This document shows, one piece after another, positions 19,122 to 27,070 of a stretch of DNA of 31,342 bases. Every line of letters begins with the position of its first letter. Within the stretch, counting starts at the first letter, position 1. Below the pieces are notes generated by a model. That model saw only the letters and a program-made list of their open reading frames with translations, searched no databases and was not told the DNA's origin. The position numbers and the translations under genes were made by a program. The DNA comes from a virus: the IMG/VR virus record IMGVR_UViG_3300042356_001153, positions 1 through 31,342 of that record; one strand, written 5' to 3'.

Positions 19122-19580
19122 TTATAAATTTATAATAACAAAATCACTTGAGTTGAACGCGTCATCGTTTAACAAGTAATCAATTTTAATTTTTGCAGTG
19201 TGTTCTTTTGTCCCGATACCTGGCACTCTAAAAACTCGTTCATCATTACCATTAACAAACGTTCCTTTATCTTCCTCACCCTCTGACGCTGGTGTTACCT
19301 CTAATTTAGTAATTGTAATACCGGGAATATATTCTTTAACAGAATCCCTAATTTCAGATTCTATTTGTGAAAAAGTTGGTCCATCTAATGGTTCAAATAA
19401 ATACTCATATAATCTTGTCCCAAAATCAGGTAAATAATATCTAGTACCTTTTCTCGTTAGTAATAAATGAATTAGATTTGAACGTATTTCTTCCCTATTC
19501 GTGTTTGATAAATCAAGATATTTACCATCATACGAATCCCTAAAGGGAAAATTAATACCATATGTTAATCCTTCTGCCAT
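19122..19580 (-). CDS. 25: Baseplate wedge protein, T4 gp25 / GPW family
   Basis: A 152-aa member of the gp25/TssE family (T4 gp25 is 132 aa). Residues about 43-66 hold the diagnostic core, with Arg-Lys-Gly-Thr, Pro-Asp-Phe-Gly and Tyr-Glu-Tyr-Leu-Phe-Glu-Pro. The N-terminal Gly-Ile-Asn-Phe-Pro-Phe and Asn-Arg-Glu-Glu-Ile-Arg-x-Asn-Leu segments also fit. gp25 sits in the inner baseplate where the sheath attaches and starts contraction. The frame is open further upstream to 19646, but that extension would run into the terminator hairpin at 19631-19660 and gives an unlikely N-terminus, so the ATG at 19580 (MAEGLTYG) is chosen. It is the first gene of the baseplate/tail operon, and its leader carries TATTTAT at 19586-19592. 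Confidence 0.9.
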   Translation of the reverse strand: MAEGLTYGINFPFRDSYDGKYLDLSNTNREEIRSNLIHLLLTRKGTRYYLPDFGTRLYEYLFEPLDGPTFSQIESEIRDSVKEYIPGITITKLEVTPASEGEEDKGTFVNGNDERVFRVPGIGTKEHTAKIKIDYLLNDDAFNSSDFVIINL

Positions 19581-19630
19581 ATAACATAAATATAATGTCG
19601 TTATGAATTTTTTGTATAACGTTCTAAAAT

Positions 19631-19660
19631 AAAAAACTCTCGACATTGCCGAGAGTTTTT
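19631..19660 (-). terminator. Rho-independent terminator after nrdA
   Basis: The stem CTCTCG/CGAGAG (19637-19642 with 19650-19655) is extended by A5/T5 pairs to 11 bp around a 7-base loop. On the minus strand it is followed by a run of T. It lies 17 bases past the nrdA stop and separates the replication/nucleotide operon from the gp25-led baseplate operon. Its A-rich other flank could let it act in both directions, but no plus-strand gene exists here. Confidence 0.85.
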
Positions 19661-19676
19661 ATGATTTACGGTTTTT

Positions 19677-22091
19677 TTAAGATGAACACCCAAAACATTC
19701 AAATTCTGAATCTTGAGGTTTTTGTGGTATCACATCAACTGTTGGTTTTTCTTTTACAGGTTTTTCTCTTTTCGAGATATCCACCGCTAAGTGTTTAGCC
19801 CCCGTCGAAATCGCTTTAGTTCGGATATAGTAACTTAATGTTTTTAATCCTCTCTCCCAACCGTGAAAGTGAGATGAGGTAATTTTTGACAACGTTGGGT
19901 TACTCATATAGATGTTCATTGATTGAGATTGGTCAATATAAGGAGCTCTGTCAGCTGCCATATCAATCAATTCTCTTTGTGAAATCTCCCAAATCGTTTT
20001 ATATTTAGACATTAAGTGTTCTATTCGTTTAACTTTCTTGTTGTAATTTTTGTCCTCAACATCAAGATAATGATTGAAATTAACGTTCTGAATTGAACCT
20101 TCATTTAGTATGATATCATTTTTCAAATCCTCAGACCAAATCCCTAATTTTTCAAAATCTTGTATTAAGTATTTATTTACTATCAAAATCTCACCACCTA
20201 CAACTCGTCTGTTAAACAACGCCGAATGAGCGGGTTCTGTCATTTCAAATGAACCTGTAATTTTTGCTGAAGACGCAACAGGCATTTGAGCCGTGAATAA
20301 TGAATTACATACACCATATTTCATTACCCTTTCTTTTAATGAAGTCCAATCCCACATTCCTGATAAATCATCCTCAGTCATTCCCCACATATCAAATTGG
20401 AATTCTCCTTTTGACATTGGCGAACCTTTGAAGTATTCATAAGGTGAGTATTTTTCTTCAATACATAATTGATTACTCTCAGTGATTGCGGCAAAGTAGA
20501 TAGTTTCGAAAATTTGTTTGTTTAATTTTCTCGCCTCCTCAGATGTGAATACGTAATCTAATAAATAAAATACGTCAGCCAATCCTTGAACTCCAATAGC
20601 AATAGCTCTTTGTTCTAAACCACCTTTTCTACCCTTCTCAGTTGAGTAACTATTAATGTTAATTACTTTGTTTAAAGTTCTTGTAACCTTTCTTACCTCA
20701 TCAAACAATAGTTTAAAATCAAATTTACCTTCAACGATAAAGTTTTTCAATACCATTGATGATAACGTACAAATAGCCGTAGTTTCTTCATCAGTATATT
20801 GGAAAATCTCCGCACATAAGTTAGATTGATGTATAACCCCAATGTTTTGGTGGTTAGTTTTTCTATTAGCATTATCTTTAGAACATAAGTAAGGAACACC
20901 TGTTTCAATTTGAGACTCAATAATCTTAGTCCAAATTTCAGTTGCACTTACTTTTTTACCAAGACCTAACTCAACCGCTTTCACATAAGTTTCTTCATAC
21001 TCAGAACCGTAAGACTCTTGTAAAGGTTTTAATCCCGCCTTCTTAATATCATTAGGACAGAACAAATACCAATCAGAATTATTTCTAACCGCTTTCATAA
21101 AGTTATCAGGAATCCACAATGCCGTAAACAAGTCTCTAGCTCTCAATTCATCTTTACCTGTATTCTTTTTAATATCCAATAAATCAAAGATATCTTTATG
21201 CCAAGGTTCGATGTAGATAGCTGCACTACCAGGTCTTCTACCTTGTTGATTAAAGAATCTTAATGATTCGTTAACAATTTTAAGATACTTTAATAATCCA
21301 CCCGCAAAACCACCTGATGTAGTAATACGACTTTCTTTACTTCTTTGGTTTGACATACATAATCCAATACCCGCAGCGTCCGATGAGTAAGTAGAAATAT
21401 CATTCAATGTACCCAACAAACCTTGTCTTGAATCTGAATTATTATAATGTAATACACAAGACGCTAACTGAGGGATTAATGTCCCTGAGTTAATCATAAT
21501 TGGGGTTGCCTTAGAAATTCTTTGTTCTGACAATGACTTATAATAATCAACCGCCTCTTCGTAACTATCAGTTACCCACAACGCAATTCTCATATACATA
21601 TGTTGTGGTCTTTCAACAACCTTACCATTCGGTAATTTCAACAAATACATTTCTTGTAATGCTTTCCACGCAAAAAAGTCAAAGTTATAATCATTCTCGT
21701 GATTAATAATTGAATCAATCTTACTTGGTCCATATTTCTCGATAATACTCATTAGATTATCGTGAACAACACCTTCAGTGTGTAATGTGTGCATAGTTTC
21801 ACTAAAACTATCAACCGTATCTTTGTGATATGATGAGATAGCAACTGAAGACGCCAATCGTGAATAATCGTGATGACTACCAGTGTATGAGGACGCAATC
21901 TCATACACCAATTTATCTAATTCTTTTGTTGTGATGTAACCCTCAGTTGGTAGAGAAGTTGTCACTTTAATAAAAATCTCATCAAAGTTAACATTAAGAC
22001 CTTTAGCTGCTCTTTTAACTCTGTTGTAAATTTTTTGAGGATTAAATGATTGTTTCTCCCCGTTTCTTTTTTTAATTTTTAATGACATCAT
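19677..22091 (-). CDS. nrdA: Ribonucleoside-diphosphate reductase class I, alpha subunit
   Basis: This 804-aa large subunit reduces ribonucleotides to deoxyribonucleotides for phage DNA synthesis. Residues 1-90 form an ATP-cone (allosteric activity site). The active-site residues are all in place: Cys212 (ASCVL), Asn424-x-Cys426-x-Glu428 (thiyl radical site in SNLCAEI) and Cys441 (AICTLSSMVL), corresponding to E. coli Cys225, Asn437, Cys439, Glu441 and Cys462. A Tyr-Tyr pair near the C-terminus (LSYYIRTKA) matches the radical-transfer tyrosines. The last residues, Glu-Cys-Phe-Gly-Cys-Ser-Ser, give a C-terminal redox pair with CxxC spacing. It follows nrdB after an 18-base gap; two ATGs (22091, 22088) are possible starts. 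The gene order nrdB then nrdA and the terminator immediately after make nrdA the last gene of this operon. Confidence 0.95.
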   Translation of the reverse strand: MMSLKIKKRNGEKQSFNPQKIYNRVKRAAKGLNVNFDEIFIKVTTSLPTEGYITTKELDKLVYEIASSYTGSHHDYSRLASSVAISSYHKDTVDSFSETMHTLHTEGVVHDNLMSIIEKYGPSKIDSIINHENDYNFDFFAWKALQEMYLLKLPNGKVVERPQHMYMRIALWVTDSYEEAVDYYKSLSEQRISKATPIMINSGTLIPQLASCVLHYNNSDSRQGLLGTLNDISTYSSDAAGIGLCMSNQRSKESRITTSGGFAGGLLKYLKIVNESLRFFNQQGRRPGSAAIYIEPWHKDIFDLLDIKKNTGKDELRARDLFTALWIPDNFMKAVRNNSDWYLFCPNDIKKAGLKPLQESYGSEYEETYVKAVELGLGKKVSATEIWTKIIESQIETGVPYLCSKDNANRKTNHQNIGVIHQSNLCAEIFQYTDEETTAICTLSSMVLKNFIVEGKFDFKLLFDEVRKVTRTLNKVININSYSTEKGRKGGLEQRAIAIGVQGLADVFYLLDYVFTSEEARKLNKQIFETIYFAAITESNQLCIEEKYSPYEYFKGSPMSKGEFQFDMWGMTEDDLSGMWDWTSLKERVMKYGVCNSLFTAQMPVASSAKITGSFEMTEPAHSALFNRRVVGGEILIVNKYLIQDFEKLGIWSEDLKNDIILNEGSIQNVNFNHYLDVEDKNYNKKVKRIEHLMSKYKTIWEISQRELIDMAADRAPYIDQSQSMNIYMSNPTLSKITSSHFHGWERGLKTLSYYIRTKAISTGAKHLAVDISKREKPVKEKPTVDVIPQKPQDSEFECFGCSS

Positions 22092-22109
22092 AATGATTAT
22101 AATATTTTA

Positions 22110-23069
22110 TTAAAACTCATCAGTAAAAGAAATTGTTTCATTCAATTTCGCCTTTTGATATTCAAGTGTTCTATTTTCAAAGAAATTACCTTTAGTTTCA
22201 ACCGCAATCTGTTCCATAAACTTGAAAGGTTGTTCTACATTAAATTCTTTACTACAACCTAACTTATATAATAAACCATCAACAACGAACTCTAAATATT
22301 GTTTCATTAAATTAGAATTCATCCCAATTAATGATACTGGTAGTGATTCAGTTATAAACTCCTTTTCAATCTCTAAAGCTGAAAGTAATATTTCTTTAAT
22401 TCTTTTCTCACTTGGTTTGTTAACAATATGGTTATTTAACAAGTGAATTGCGAAATCACAATGAAGATTCTCATCTTTAAAAATTAATGAGTTAGCGTCA
22501 CATAATCCTTGCATAATTCCTCTCGATTTTAACCAAAATATTGAACAGAACGAACCTGAAAAAAAGATTCCTTCAACAGCAACAAACGCTATCAATCGTT
22601 CTTGAAACGATGCGTTTTCAATCCAATCTAAAGCCCATTTAGCTTTTTTCTGAACTGCCGGTAGTCTGTCAATCGCGTGGAAACAATCATCCTTTTCTTT
22701 TGAGTCTGTGATATAAGTATCAATTAATAAAGAATAAGTTAAAGAATGTTCATTCTCCATAGCAACTTGGAATCCATAGAAAAACTTAGCTTCCGGAAAC
22801 TGTACCTCCCTTGCGAAGTTCTCAGCAATGTTTTCATTAACAATACCATCAGATGCTGCAAAAAATGCTAAAATATTTTTAATGAAATATTTTTCATTAT
22901 CTGATAAATTACTCCAATCTCTGATATCATCACTTAAATCAAATTCTTCTGCCGTCCAAAACGCCGCCTTGTGTTGTGCATAAAATTCCCAAATATCGTG
23001 ATATTGGATAGGGAATACTACAAATCTATCAGGATTTGTTTCTAAAATTGGTTCTACTTTATTTTCCAT
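22110..23069 (-). CDS. nrdB: Ribonucleoside-diphosphate reductase class I, beta subunit
   Basis: The small subunit carries the radical-generating di-metal centre. Numbered from the ATG at 23069 (319 aa), the ligands are Asp44, Glu105, His108, Glu166, Glu200 and His203 (motifs EEFD, ENEH, VEG and KDENLH). Tyr112 lies four residues after His108, exactly as the radical Tyr122 of E. coli lies after His118. This points to an active tyrosyl-radical, di-iron type enzyme (class Ia) rather than the tyrosine-less or manganese-only variants. The reading frame is open up to 23186, but that stretch overlaps the helicase gene and reads as a Lys/Asn-rich tail without family features, so it is rejected. ATG 23069 lies one base after the helicase stop; ATG 23081 (overlap 11) is also possible. 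Confidence 0.92.
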   Translation of the reverse strand: MENKVEPILETNPDRFVVFPIQYHDIWEFYAQHKAAFWTAEEFDLSDDIRDWSNLSDNEKYFIKNILAFFAASDGIVNENIAENFAREVQFPEAKFFYGFQVAMENEHSLTYSLLIDTYITDSKEKDDCFHAIDRLPAVQKKAKWALDWIENASFQERLIAFVAVEGIFFSGSFCSIFWLKSRGIMQGLCDANSLIFKDENLHCDFAIHLLNNHIVNKPSEKRIKEILLSALEIEKEFITESLPVSLIGMNSNLMKQYLEFVVDGLLYKLGCSKEFNVEQPFKFMEQIAVETKGNFFENRTLEYQKAKLNETISFTDEF

Positions 23070-23070
23070 A

Positions 23071-24483
23071 TTATTGTTCATCTTTTTTATTTTCATCATC
23101 TTTTTTCTTCTGTGCGTCACGTTCTTTACGTCTTTCCAATAACTCACGAACTTTATCACGTTGTTTTTGGTCGTTTTGTTCTTCAAGACCTAAGAATGTT
23201 ACTGAAGATTCAGTATCAATTTCTAACATACCATTGTCGAACTTACAGTTTTCAAACACAACACCATCATCACCAATACGTGACTTAGTAATTGCGATAG
23301 TTGCTAATTTCATTTCTTTTTGTTGTAATGACTTAGCCACCGATATGATAACGTGACCTACTTGAGCTTTCTTAATAGAACCCCCCATTTGGTCAGTTGT
23401 TACAACTTCAGAAGAAATAGATTGTCTATTACCTTGTGTTGCTGTCCATCCAACTAAATTTAACTCGTGACACATTGCTTCAAACGCTCTCATTACAGAA
23501 CCTTCCGATTTCCATTCATCACCTAAGTTTCTATCAGGTAATACACAGTCAATGTAATCTAACGATATCATATCAAGTTTAACACCATCAGCAATCATCT
23601 TTCTAACCTGATTCTTGATTTGTAACATCGTCATAGTATCTGACGGTAACTTTTTCAAGATTAATTGATTTTGCATTGATGTTTTGATATCAGTTACACG
23701 TTTCAATACCTCATCTTTCTTCAAAGTTAATTCGTCAGGATGAACCTTAGTCCACAAAACTATATGTTTTCGTTGAATAATCTTAGGATTATCTTCAAAA
23801 AATATTTGTAGGACGTTATAACCTAAGTTAAATGCGTGATTTGTAATCTTAGTCATTAGAGTTGTTTTACCAACCCCTGTTGGTGCCAATACAACACCAA
23901 TCTCACCTTTAGCCAACCCACCTTTTAAGAGTCTATCAATCCCTGAAATACCCATTGGTATCGGATGTCTATAATCCTCGTTTAAAACGTCGTCTAAGTT
24001 AGAGAAAACGTTAGTCATACCGTCTTCTCTTTCCCCAACTTGTAGTGCACTTCTTACTAACTGTTCTACTTTGTCGTAGTTTTCGAACTCACCACCATCA
24101 ATAATTTTTTGGGCTTTACCCATTACTTTTTGAAGTTCTTGTTGTTTACAAAACTTCATTGCTTTTTCTTGAACGAACTCAGCACCTTCTATTGGTGCCT
24201 CTTTAATTTTACCAATTGTGTCAATAACTATTTTTGAAGCGGTCTCTTGTTGTAATTCCGACTTAGTTATTTGTTCCAAAGTATCAAACGTTGGTGTGTG
24301 TTCGTATTTTACATAGTATTCTTTAATCATCTGAATGATTAGTTTGAAATACTTGTTTTCAAAATAAGTCACATCAATCACGTCGATAATTGACCTAGAA
24401 AAGTCTTTATCTAAGATAATTTGGTTTAATAACTGTATTTGGAAACCACTTCCTAAGTACTCAAAATTTTTATTTTTACTCAT
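23071..24483 (-). CDS. 41: Replicative DNA helicase, DnaB/T4 gp41 type
   Basis: A 470-aa hexameric-type helicase that unwinds DNA at the fork. The N-terminal 170 residues form a helical DnaB-N-like region. The RecA-like motor follows: Walker A (APTGVGKTT) at about 199-208, a Phe-Glu-Asp segment after it (VLQIFFEDN), Walker B-like Met-Ile-Ser-Leu-Asp-Tyr near 302-308, and the later Gln-Gly-Asn-Arg and Lys-Ser-Arg sensor/arginine-finger stretches. The C-terminal 40 residues are highly charged (Glu/Lys/Arg/Asp, ending DEQ) and could contact primase or SSB. T4 gp41 is 475 aa, nearly the same length. The leader (24484-24510) carries TATTTAT. It overlaps no neighbour; nrdB begins directly after its stop. 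A primase is not visible in this window. Confidence 0.88.
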   Translation of the reverse strand: MSKNKNFEYLGSGFQIQLLNQIILDKDFSRSIIDVIDVTYFENKYFKLIIQMIKEYYVKYEHTPTFDTLEQITKSELQQETASKIVIDTIGKIKEAPIEGAEFVQEKAMKFCKQQELQKVMGKAQKIIDGGEFENYDKVEQLVRSALQVGEREDGMTNVFSNLDDVLNEDYRHPIPMGISGIDRLLKGGLAKGEIGVVLAPTGVGKTTLMTKITNHAFNLGYNVLQIFFEDNPKIIQRKHIVLWTKVHPDELTLKKDEVLKRVTDIKTSMQNQLILKKLPSDTMTMLQIKNQVRKMIADGVKLDMISLDYIDCVLPDRNLGDEWKSEGSVMRAFEAMCHELNLVGWTATQGNRQSISSEVVTTDQMGGSIKKAQVGHVIISVAKSLQQKEMKLATIAITKSRIGDDGVVFENCKFDNGMLEIDTESSVTFLGLEEQNDQKQRDKVRELLERRKERDAQKKKDDENKKDEQ

Positions 24484-24510
24484 ATATCTTTTTGTATTTT
24501 TAGATAAATA

Positions 24511-24966
24511 TTACGCCTCTAAACTAACTTCAGCATATTCAAAAGATAAATTTTTTGATGAAAAAATGTCAGTTAATGATAAAAGTAAGTTTTTTAGGTG
24601 TGGTCTTACATCCACGGTATATCTTATTTTTGGTGGATAGATTTTAGCGTCGATTTGTCTATGACAAATTGTCACATCACCTTGTTTGATAAATACGTTA
24701 AAATACTCAGGACCTTCAGTATATGATGTATCCATAACCGCAGGATTATTAACTATCTCATACATATTATCTAACATATATGTAACTGTTTTCATTTTTA
24801 ATTGACGTTCTAAATCGTGCTTAAAATCTTTAATTAAGTCGTATAAGTCAACCGAACTTTTAGCTTTTGGGTTAAAATCTTTCACGTTAAAAAAACGTTG
24901 TACAATGATGTTATCGTTAACCATCATTAAAAACTCTAACTTTGTTGATTCGTTTTGCTCTTTCAT
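24511..24966 (-). CDS. Unknown replication-operon protein, 151 aa
   Basis: Not recognised. The sequence begins with Lys/Glu-rich residues, then Glu-Phe-Leu-Met-Met-Val-Asn-Asp-Asn-Ile-Ile-Val-Gln-Arg-Phe-Phe-Asn, a stretch that looks like two strands of an alpha/beta domain. A helical Asp/Lys-rich section follows at about 41-70, and there is one Cys-His pair near 107. It has no membrane segment or enzyme motif. It starts 4 bases after the FEN-type nuclease stop and precedes the helicase, so it is cotranscribed with replication genes. By position it could be a helicase loader or other replisome accessory. T4 gp59 is larger (217 aa) and no resemblance is clear. The call is from context only. 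Confidence 0.5.
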   Translation of the reverse strand: MKEQNESTKLEFLMMVNDNIIVQRFFNVKDFNPKAKSSVDLYDLIKDFKHDLERQLKMKTVTYMLDNMYEIVNNPAVMDTSYTEGPEYFNVFIKQGDVTICHRQIDAKIYPPKIRYTVDVRPHLKNLLLSLTDIFSSKNLSFEYAEVSLEA

Positions 24967-24970
24967 AATT

Positions 24971-25972
24971 TTACTTTTTAAACTTTCGTTTTTCTTTTCT
25001 TGTTAATTTTAAAAAGGGTGTTAAAAAATTCACCCAAGAATTATCATTTTTTGGTAGGAACTTGAAGAATCCATCTTCCATCATCATTTTAATTACGTTC
25101 CTGTGACCTCGACCATCCGGGTCTAAGGTTTCTGAATAATATTCATTTACTACGTTTTTCCCATCTTCAGTTATTAAAGGGTTTGACAAATCAACTATTT
25201 TCTCATTTATAACAAAAAACTCATCACCAAATATACCACTCTTAGTCTTACCCGTCAAAAGATTCTGTAAAACTTTATTGTCTTTATCCTCTTTGTGTAA
25301 AAGTTCGGCTTTTTCTAAAATATCGGTGAATTTTATTTCTCGGTCAAGTAGCTCAGGGAATAATTTCGCTAACGTCTTATCCCCAAGGTAATAGATACCA
25401 TCAATATTATCCGATTTATCACCGGCTATTATCTTGTAAGTCTTAACGTTATAGTGAGGAATTTCAATATCCTTAAACTTAATAGTATCACCAAGTTTGT
25501 AATATTGTTTTAAATCAGGTAAATAAACTCTTACCTTATCCGAAATCAATTGGGTTAAATCACGGTCACCTGAGAATATCGTTTTATCTTCATCAGGAGA
25601 GATTTGACAATAGTAAGCAATCAAATCATCAGCTTCGTTATTATCAACCAACACCTGTCTTATAAACAACTCTTCCAAGTATTGTTTAACACGTTCCTTT
25701 TGTTCGGTAATAGAATCTTCTTTGGTTAAATCAAAAGGGGTCTTTCGATTCGCTTTGTATTGGGGGTATAATATTTTTCGTGACAGTGAATTCTCATCAC
25801 CATCCCAAAATACAACAACTTTATCAAAACCTTCTGTTTCAATAAATCGTCGTAATGTGTTTATAAAGTGCCACACACCACCTATGTGTTTTCCGGAGTG
25901 AAAGAAATCTTTCACCCCGTGAACACCAATTTTAATTAGGTTGTTTCCATCAACCAATAAGGTTTTAGTCAT
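24971..25972 (-). CDS. rnh: 5'-3' exonuclease of the FEN family (T4 RNase H type)
   Basis: A 333-aa flap endonuclease/5' exonuclease, expected to remove RNA primers and flaps on the lagging strand. The acidic metal-binding residues sit in order: Asp8 (LLVDGNN), Asp57 (VFWDGD) with the following Arg/Lys-rich Tyr-Lys-Ala-Asn-Arg, Glu113/Asp115/Asp116 (NEADDL), Asp136/Asp138 (SGDRDL) and Asp185/Asp188 (AGDKSDN). Residues about 182-205 are the helix-three-turn-helix DNA-binding element (Gly-Ile-Tyr-Tyr-Leu-Gly-Asp-Lys-Thr). The C-terminal 100 residues are Lys/Asp-rich and end in a basic Arg-Lys-Glu-Lys-Arg-Lys tail. T4 RNase H is 305 aa. It lies between uvsX and the 151-aa gene, 25 bases downstream of uvsX, in the same operon. 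Confidence 0.87.
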   Translation of the reverse strand: MTKTLLVDGNNLIKIGVHGVKDFFHSGKHIGGVWHFINTLRRFIETEGFDKVVVFWDGDENSLSRKILYPQYKANRKTPFDLTKEDSITEQKERVKQYLEELFIRQVLVDNNEADDLIAYYCQISPDEDKTIFSGDRDLTQLISDKVRVYLPDLKQYYKLGDTIKFKDIEIPHYNVKTYKIIAGDKSDNIDGIYYLGDKTLAKLFPELLDREIKFTDILEKAELLHKEDKDNKVLQNLLTGKTKSGIFGDEFFVINEKIVDLSNPLITEDGKNVVNEYYSETLDPDGRGHRNVIKMMMEDGFFKFLPKNDNSWVNFLTPFLKLTRKEKRKFKK

Positions 25973-25997
25973 TTTTTACCATTAAATGGTTCTACAA

Positions 25998-26999
25998 TCA
26001 ATCTTCGAATTCTTCTTCCTCTGTTGGGACAAATACTTCACTAAGTTTAAAGTCACCCTCACCACCTAATTTCTTATTCCAATAATCGGAAAATTCTTTT
26101 TTGTATTTCTCAATCGCAGATTTATCATCTTTGATATAACCTTGAGGAACCGCTAATATCTTACCATCTTTATATGATAATCCATTTACGTGGTTCTTCA
26201 ATATTGAGATTTTTGTTCTTGTCGCATAAACAACTGTTCTACCGTTTTTAGTTGCGGTAATATGATTGATACCGGCTTTCTTTTGATTACCAAATAAGAA
26301 CACTAATGAAGATGCTAACCAAATCGCCTCACCACCTTTTGCTTTAATCTCAGGTTGACCAAATGGGTTGTCAGGTAATTCAACCCAAGGTTGATTAATT
26401 ACAACCATACTTGCCCAATATGGAACATCCTCTTTTTTAGTTTTAGATATTCTCGCAGAAATACCCATACCAATTTTATCAGCAAAAGTCGCGGCGTTAT
26501 GTTGTTTACCACCTTTACCGTCAAATGTCATTTTACAAGGTATTGAACCAACAGAATCCCATAAGAATAAAATGTTGTAAGGAATTTCACCTTTATCTTG
26601 AGCGTCCAATATTTGATTAATAAAATCTGTTGCTTGTTCAATGTAATCAAAACTATCGTTGAAGATAAAGTTACCATCCCATTCACCTTCTGAGTTTTGT
26701 TCAGCCTGAAGACCTAATTCAACTGCGTGTTCCCAATTCCATTTCCTTTCAGTGATAATGAAAACAGGTAAGTCACCTTGTTTTTGTGCGTTTGCCGCTG
26801 CCAAAATCATTGCGGTAGTTTTAGATGAGTTAGAGTGACCTAAGAACATATTGATATGTCCTTTACTTGGACCAGGTAGACCACAAGCGTCGGCAAACTC
26901 TTCACCACAATCATAAAAACTATCAGCTTTATACTTTGTTTTCGTTGAAAACTTCCCTTTAATCGAATCTAAAGAGAAATCCTTTTTCTTTACTGCCAT
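25998..26999 (-). CDS. uvsX: Recombination protein, UvsX/RecA-like
   Basis: A 333-aa RecA-fold strand-exchange protein. The Walker A is Gly54-His-Ser-Asn-Ser-Ser-Lys60-Thr61; the Gly before Lys is Ser here, comparable to T4 UvsX, which also departs from the standard motif. Walker B is Ile-Leu-Phe-Leu-Trp-Asp148-Ser-Val. A DNA-loop-like segment and Gln-Pro-Trp follow near 205. The C-terminus is acidic (TEEEEFED), as in RecA and UvsX, where the tail moderates DNA binding. It should form filaments on single-stranded DNA for recombination-dependent replication and repair, with gp32 as partner. It follows gp32 but is separated from it by a strong terminator, so its transcription needs its own promoter or readthrough. 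Confidence 0.88.
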   Translation of the reverse strand: MAVKKKDFSLDSIKGKFSTKTKYKADSFYDCGEEFADACGLPGPSKGHINMFLGHSNSSKTTAMILAAANAQKQGDLPVFIITERKWNWEHAVELGLQAEQNSEGEWDGNFIFNDSFDYIEQATDFINQILDAQDKGEIPYNILFLWDSVGSIPCKMTFDGKGGKQHNAATFADKIGMGISARISKTKKEDVPYWASMVVINQPWVELPDNPFGQPEIKAKGGEAIWLASSLVFLFGNQKKAGINHITATKNGRTVVYATRTKISILKNHVNGLSYKDGKILAVPQGYIKDDKSAIEKYKKEFSDYWNKKLGGEGDFKLSEVFVPTEEEEFED

Positions 27000-27018
27000 A
27001 TATTGTGTTTTTAAATAA

Positions 27019-27047
27019 AAGATAAAAAAAGGTAGTGACTTTGTAAA
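27019..27047 (-). promoter_or_regulatory. Candidate promoter overlapping the gp32 terminator
   Basis: On the minus strand, TTTACA (27042-27047, five of six to TTGACA) and TATCTT (27019-27024, four of six to TATAAT) are separated by exactly 17 bases. The -35 lies in the terminator loop and the -10 at the end of its T-run. It would start transcription shortly before uvsX. The -10 match is weak, so this is tentative. Confidence 0.3.
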
Positions 27048-27056
27048 TCACTACCT
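27024..27056 (-). terminator. Rho-independent terminator after gp32
   Basis: A perfect 9-bp stem, AGGTAGTGA/TCACTACCT on the plus strand (27030-27038 with 27048-27056), encloses a 9-base loop. On the minus strand it is followed by six further T residues after the stem. It lies about 15 bases past the gp32 stop and 25 bases before the uvsX ATG. It should sharply limit readthrough from the gp32 unit. Confidence 0.88.
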
Positions 27057-27070
27057 ATCTATAGGTTAGG

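Noticed and set aside
19581-19646. Upstream extension of gp25
   Set aside because: It runs through the right part of a strong terminator hairpin and adds residues unlike gp25. ATG 19580 gives the normal family start.
23070-23186. N-terminal extension of nrdB inside the helicase gene
   Set aside because: It overlaps the conserved-frame C-terminus of the helicase by over 100 bases and encodes a low-complexity Lys/Asn stretch. The ATG at 23069 directly after the helicase stop begins the family-like sequence.
25978-25990. Dyad ACCATT-A-AATGGT between uvsX and the nuclease gene
   Set aside because: Six-base arms with a single central base cannot form a hairpin, and it lacks a T-run. A chance palindrome is likely.
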